Of a stretch of DNA of 6,354 nucleotides, positions 5,326-6,354 are shown piece after piece; within the stretch, counting starts at the first letter, position 1, and each line of letters opens with the position of its first letter. The notes under the pieces were generated by a model, which worked only from the letters and a program-made list of their open reading frames with translations, was not told the DNA's origin and did not search any database. The stretch is from Paludibacteraceae bacterium (GTDB lineage Bacteria > Bacteroidota > Bacteroidia > Bacteroidales > Paludibacteraceae): positions 1 to 6,354 of the forward strand of contig CANFFA010000147.1 in the NCBI GenBank assembly GCA_947445425.1, read 5' to 3'. A program made the translations under genes and the position numbers.

Positions 5326-6264
5326 TTATGATACTTCATTTAGGATTTGCCTAGCCGTCACTTCATCTTTACCTAGCTGTTCTATTAATTTATCCAAGCC
5401 ATCAAATTTAACTTCATCCCTAATTTTCTGAATAAATTCAAGTTCAATTGATTCATTATAAATATCTTGATTAAAGTCAAACAAGTGAGCTTCAATGCTG
5501 ATGTTCTTTCCATTATTCAAGGTGGGTCGAACCCCTATGTTTAGCATTCCTTTGTAGCTTTGCTTATTCCAGTAAACCATTACGGCATACACACCCATAG
5601 TAGGAATTATTTTATTCTTGTTGTCAAGGACAATATTGGCAGTTGGGAAGCCAATTTTACGACCCATTTTGAAGCCTTCAACTACTTTTCCTTGTATCGA
5701 ATATGGATAGGTCAACAAACGATTACTTTGTTCGATATCACCATTTAAAAGTGCAAATCTAATTTGCGAAGAACTTATTTGAGCATCTGTTGCGGTAGTA
5801 AAACGTTTTGCTTGAATCACGTCAACATTCAGCTCCTTACCAAATTGTTGGTATTCAGCAAATCCATCATTCCTATTGTGACCAAAACGATGATCATGAC
5901 CTATTAATAAAGTACTTACGTTGTACTGCTCCTTAAGAACGGTTTTAATAAAGTCAAAAGCCGAAAGTTTGGCCATAGCTGCATTAAACTCCAGCACAAC
6001 ACAGACATCAATCCCAGTCGTTTCCAACTGTTTTAGCTTCTCAGAAAGGGTAGTCAGCAAATCTGGTTGAAAATCAGGATTTAAAACTTGCCTAGGATGT
6101 GTTGCAAATGTAAAAAGAATACTTTTTTGCGAATTTAAAGCAGCCAAAGTTTTCAATTCGTTAATTAGCGCTCTGTGTCCAGCATGCAGTCCATCAAAGA
6201 AACCCACTGTGGCTACAGAAGGTGGAAAGCATACTGAAGAAGATGAATGATATATAATTTGCAT
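5326..6264 (-). CDS. ribF: Bifunctional riboflavin kinase / FAD synthetase
   Basis: This 312-residue cytoplasmic enzyme phosphorylates riboflavin to FMN and then adenylates FMN to FAD, using ATP. The N-terminal FAD synthetase (nucleotidyltransferase) domain, about residues 10-185, shows GFFDGLHAGH at 21-30 with the HxGH nucleotide motif, FTFATHP at 51-57, GHDHRFGHNR at 122-131 and ISSSQIR at 163-169. The C-terminal riboflavin kinase domain shows GRKIGFPTAN at 201-210, GVYAV at 224-228, NIGVRPT at 242-248 and the catalytic glutamate Glu258 in IEAHLFDF. Length and order of domains match the normal bacterial protein and no key residue is missing. The ATG at 6264 starts the protein about 20 residues before the first motif, as usual, and no closer start competes. 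It lies 42 nt after the stop of the partial frame at the right edge, so they may share a transcript. I see no sign of an FMN riboswitch in the short visible leader. Confidence 0.96.
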   Translation of the reverse strand: MQIIYHSSSSVCFPPSVATVGFFDGLHAGHRALINELKTLAALNSQKSILFTFATHPRQVLNPDFQPDLLTTLSEKLKQLETTGIDVCVVLEFNAAMAKLSAFDFIKTVLKEQYNVSTLLIGHDHRFGHNRNDGFAEYQQFGKELNVDVIQAKRFTTATDAQISSSQIRFALLNGDIEQSNRLLTYPYSIQGKVVEGFKMGRKIGFPTANIVLDNKNKIIPTMGVYAVMVYWNKQSYKGMLNIGVRPTLNNGKNISIEAHLFDFNQDIYNESIELEFIQKIRDEVKFDGLDKLIEQLGKDEVTARQILNEVS

Positions 6265-6306
6265 GATATATAAAGGAATGACAGAACAGTTTATTCGAAT
6301 GCCGAA

Positions 6307-6354
6307 TTAATTCCAAGTTTCAGGATTCAGTAAAAAATCAAGGTTTTCATTCTC
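6307..6354 (-). CDS. C-terminal end of an unidentified protein (partial, 5' end outside window)
   Basis: From the right edge one minus-strand frame is open for 15 codons and ends with TAA at 6309-6307, giving ENENLDFLLNPETWN. The other two frames stop at once or give only a tiny peptide. The mixed hydrophobic and acidic composition looks like a natural protein end, and the strand and 42-nt spacing fit a gene just upstream of ribF. The piece is too short to recognise; chance openness over 15 codons is also possible. Confidence 0.45.
   Translation of the reverse strand, partial: ENENLDFLLNPETWN

Noticed and set aside
6265..6306. FMN riboswitch or dedicated promoter in front of ribF
   Set aside because: The 42-nt gap is far too short for an FMN riboswitch and contains no TAnnTTTG box; RibF genes often lack this control.
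6293..6307. ATTCG...CGAAT hairpin between the partial frame and ribF
   Set aside because: Only five base pairs, no T-run, so not a terminator or a convincing regulatory structure.

Overview
The window is AT-rich and looks like chromosomal DNA of a Bacteroidota species, probably of the order Bacteroidales. This rests on a DUF6427-like membrane protein (a family I know only from this phylum), Bacteroidota-type versions of RibF and the M3 peptidase, AT-rich gene leaders mostly without Shine-Dalgarno sequences, and TAnnTTTG boxes upstream of the main gene cluster. The genus cannot be named from the sequence alone.

Layout from left to right. Positions 1-440 hold the C-terminal part of a fold-type I PLP-dependent aminotransferase on the + strand. 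It converges on a four-gene minus-strand cluster, and a long hairpin flanked by A and T tracts (493-552) lies between them as a bidirectional terminator. In transcription order the cluster is a signal-peptide-bearing M3 zinc oligopeptidase/peptidyl-dipeptidase (4810-2717), a polytopic DUF6427-like membrane protein (2683-1682), a YqaA/DedA-family inner-membrane protein (1680-1240) and an exported N-acetylmuramoyl-L-alanine amidase (1160-564). The gaps are 33, 1 and 79 nt, so a single transcript is likely. Two exported hydrolases (one for peptides, one for muropeptides) and two membrane proteins suggest a cell-envelope or periplasmic housekeeping theme, but no shared pathway is proven. Upstream, also on the minus strand, lies ribF (6264-5326), the bifunctional riboflavin kinase/FAD synthetase. 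At the right edge is the last 15 codons of another minus-strand frame, ending 42 nt before ribF.

The most unusual part is the roughly 460-base gene-free stretch between ribF and the peptidase gene. Positions 5046-5244 form a large nested inverted repeat built from seven copies of the heptamer CACTNAG: four direct copies on the left with spacers of 1, 2 and 3 bases, and three inverted copies on the right. Two further hairpins sit inside it. It looks like a dispersed palindromic (REP/MITE-like) element or a structured RNA. The segment between it and the peptidase gene carries three TAnnTTTG boxes on the minus strand.

The remaining genes are ordinary housekeeping genes. I found no CRISPR array, tRNA, rRNA, transposase or obvious defence system.
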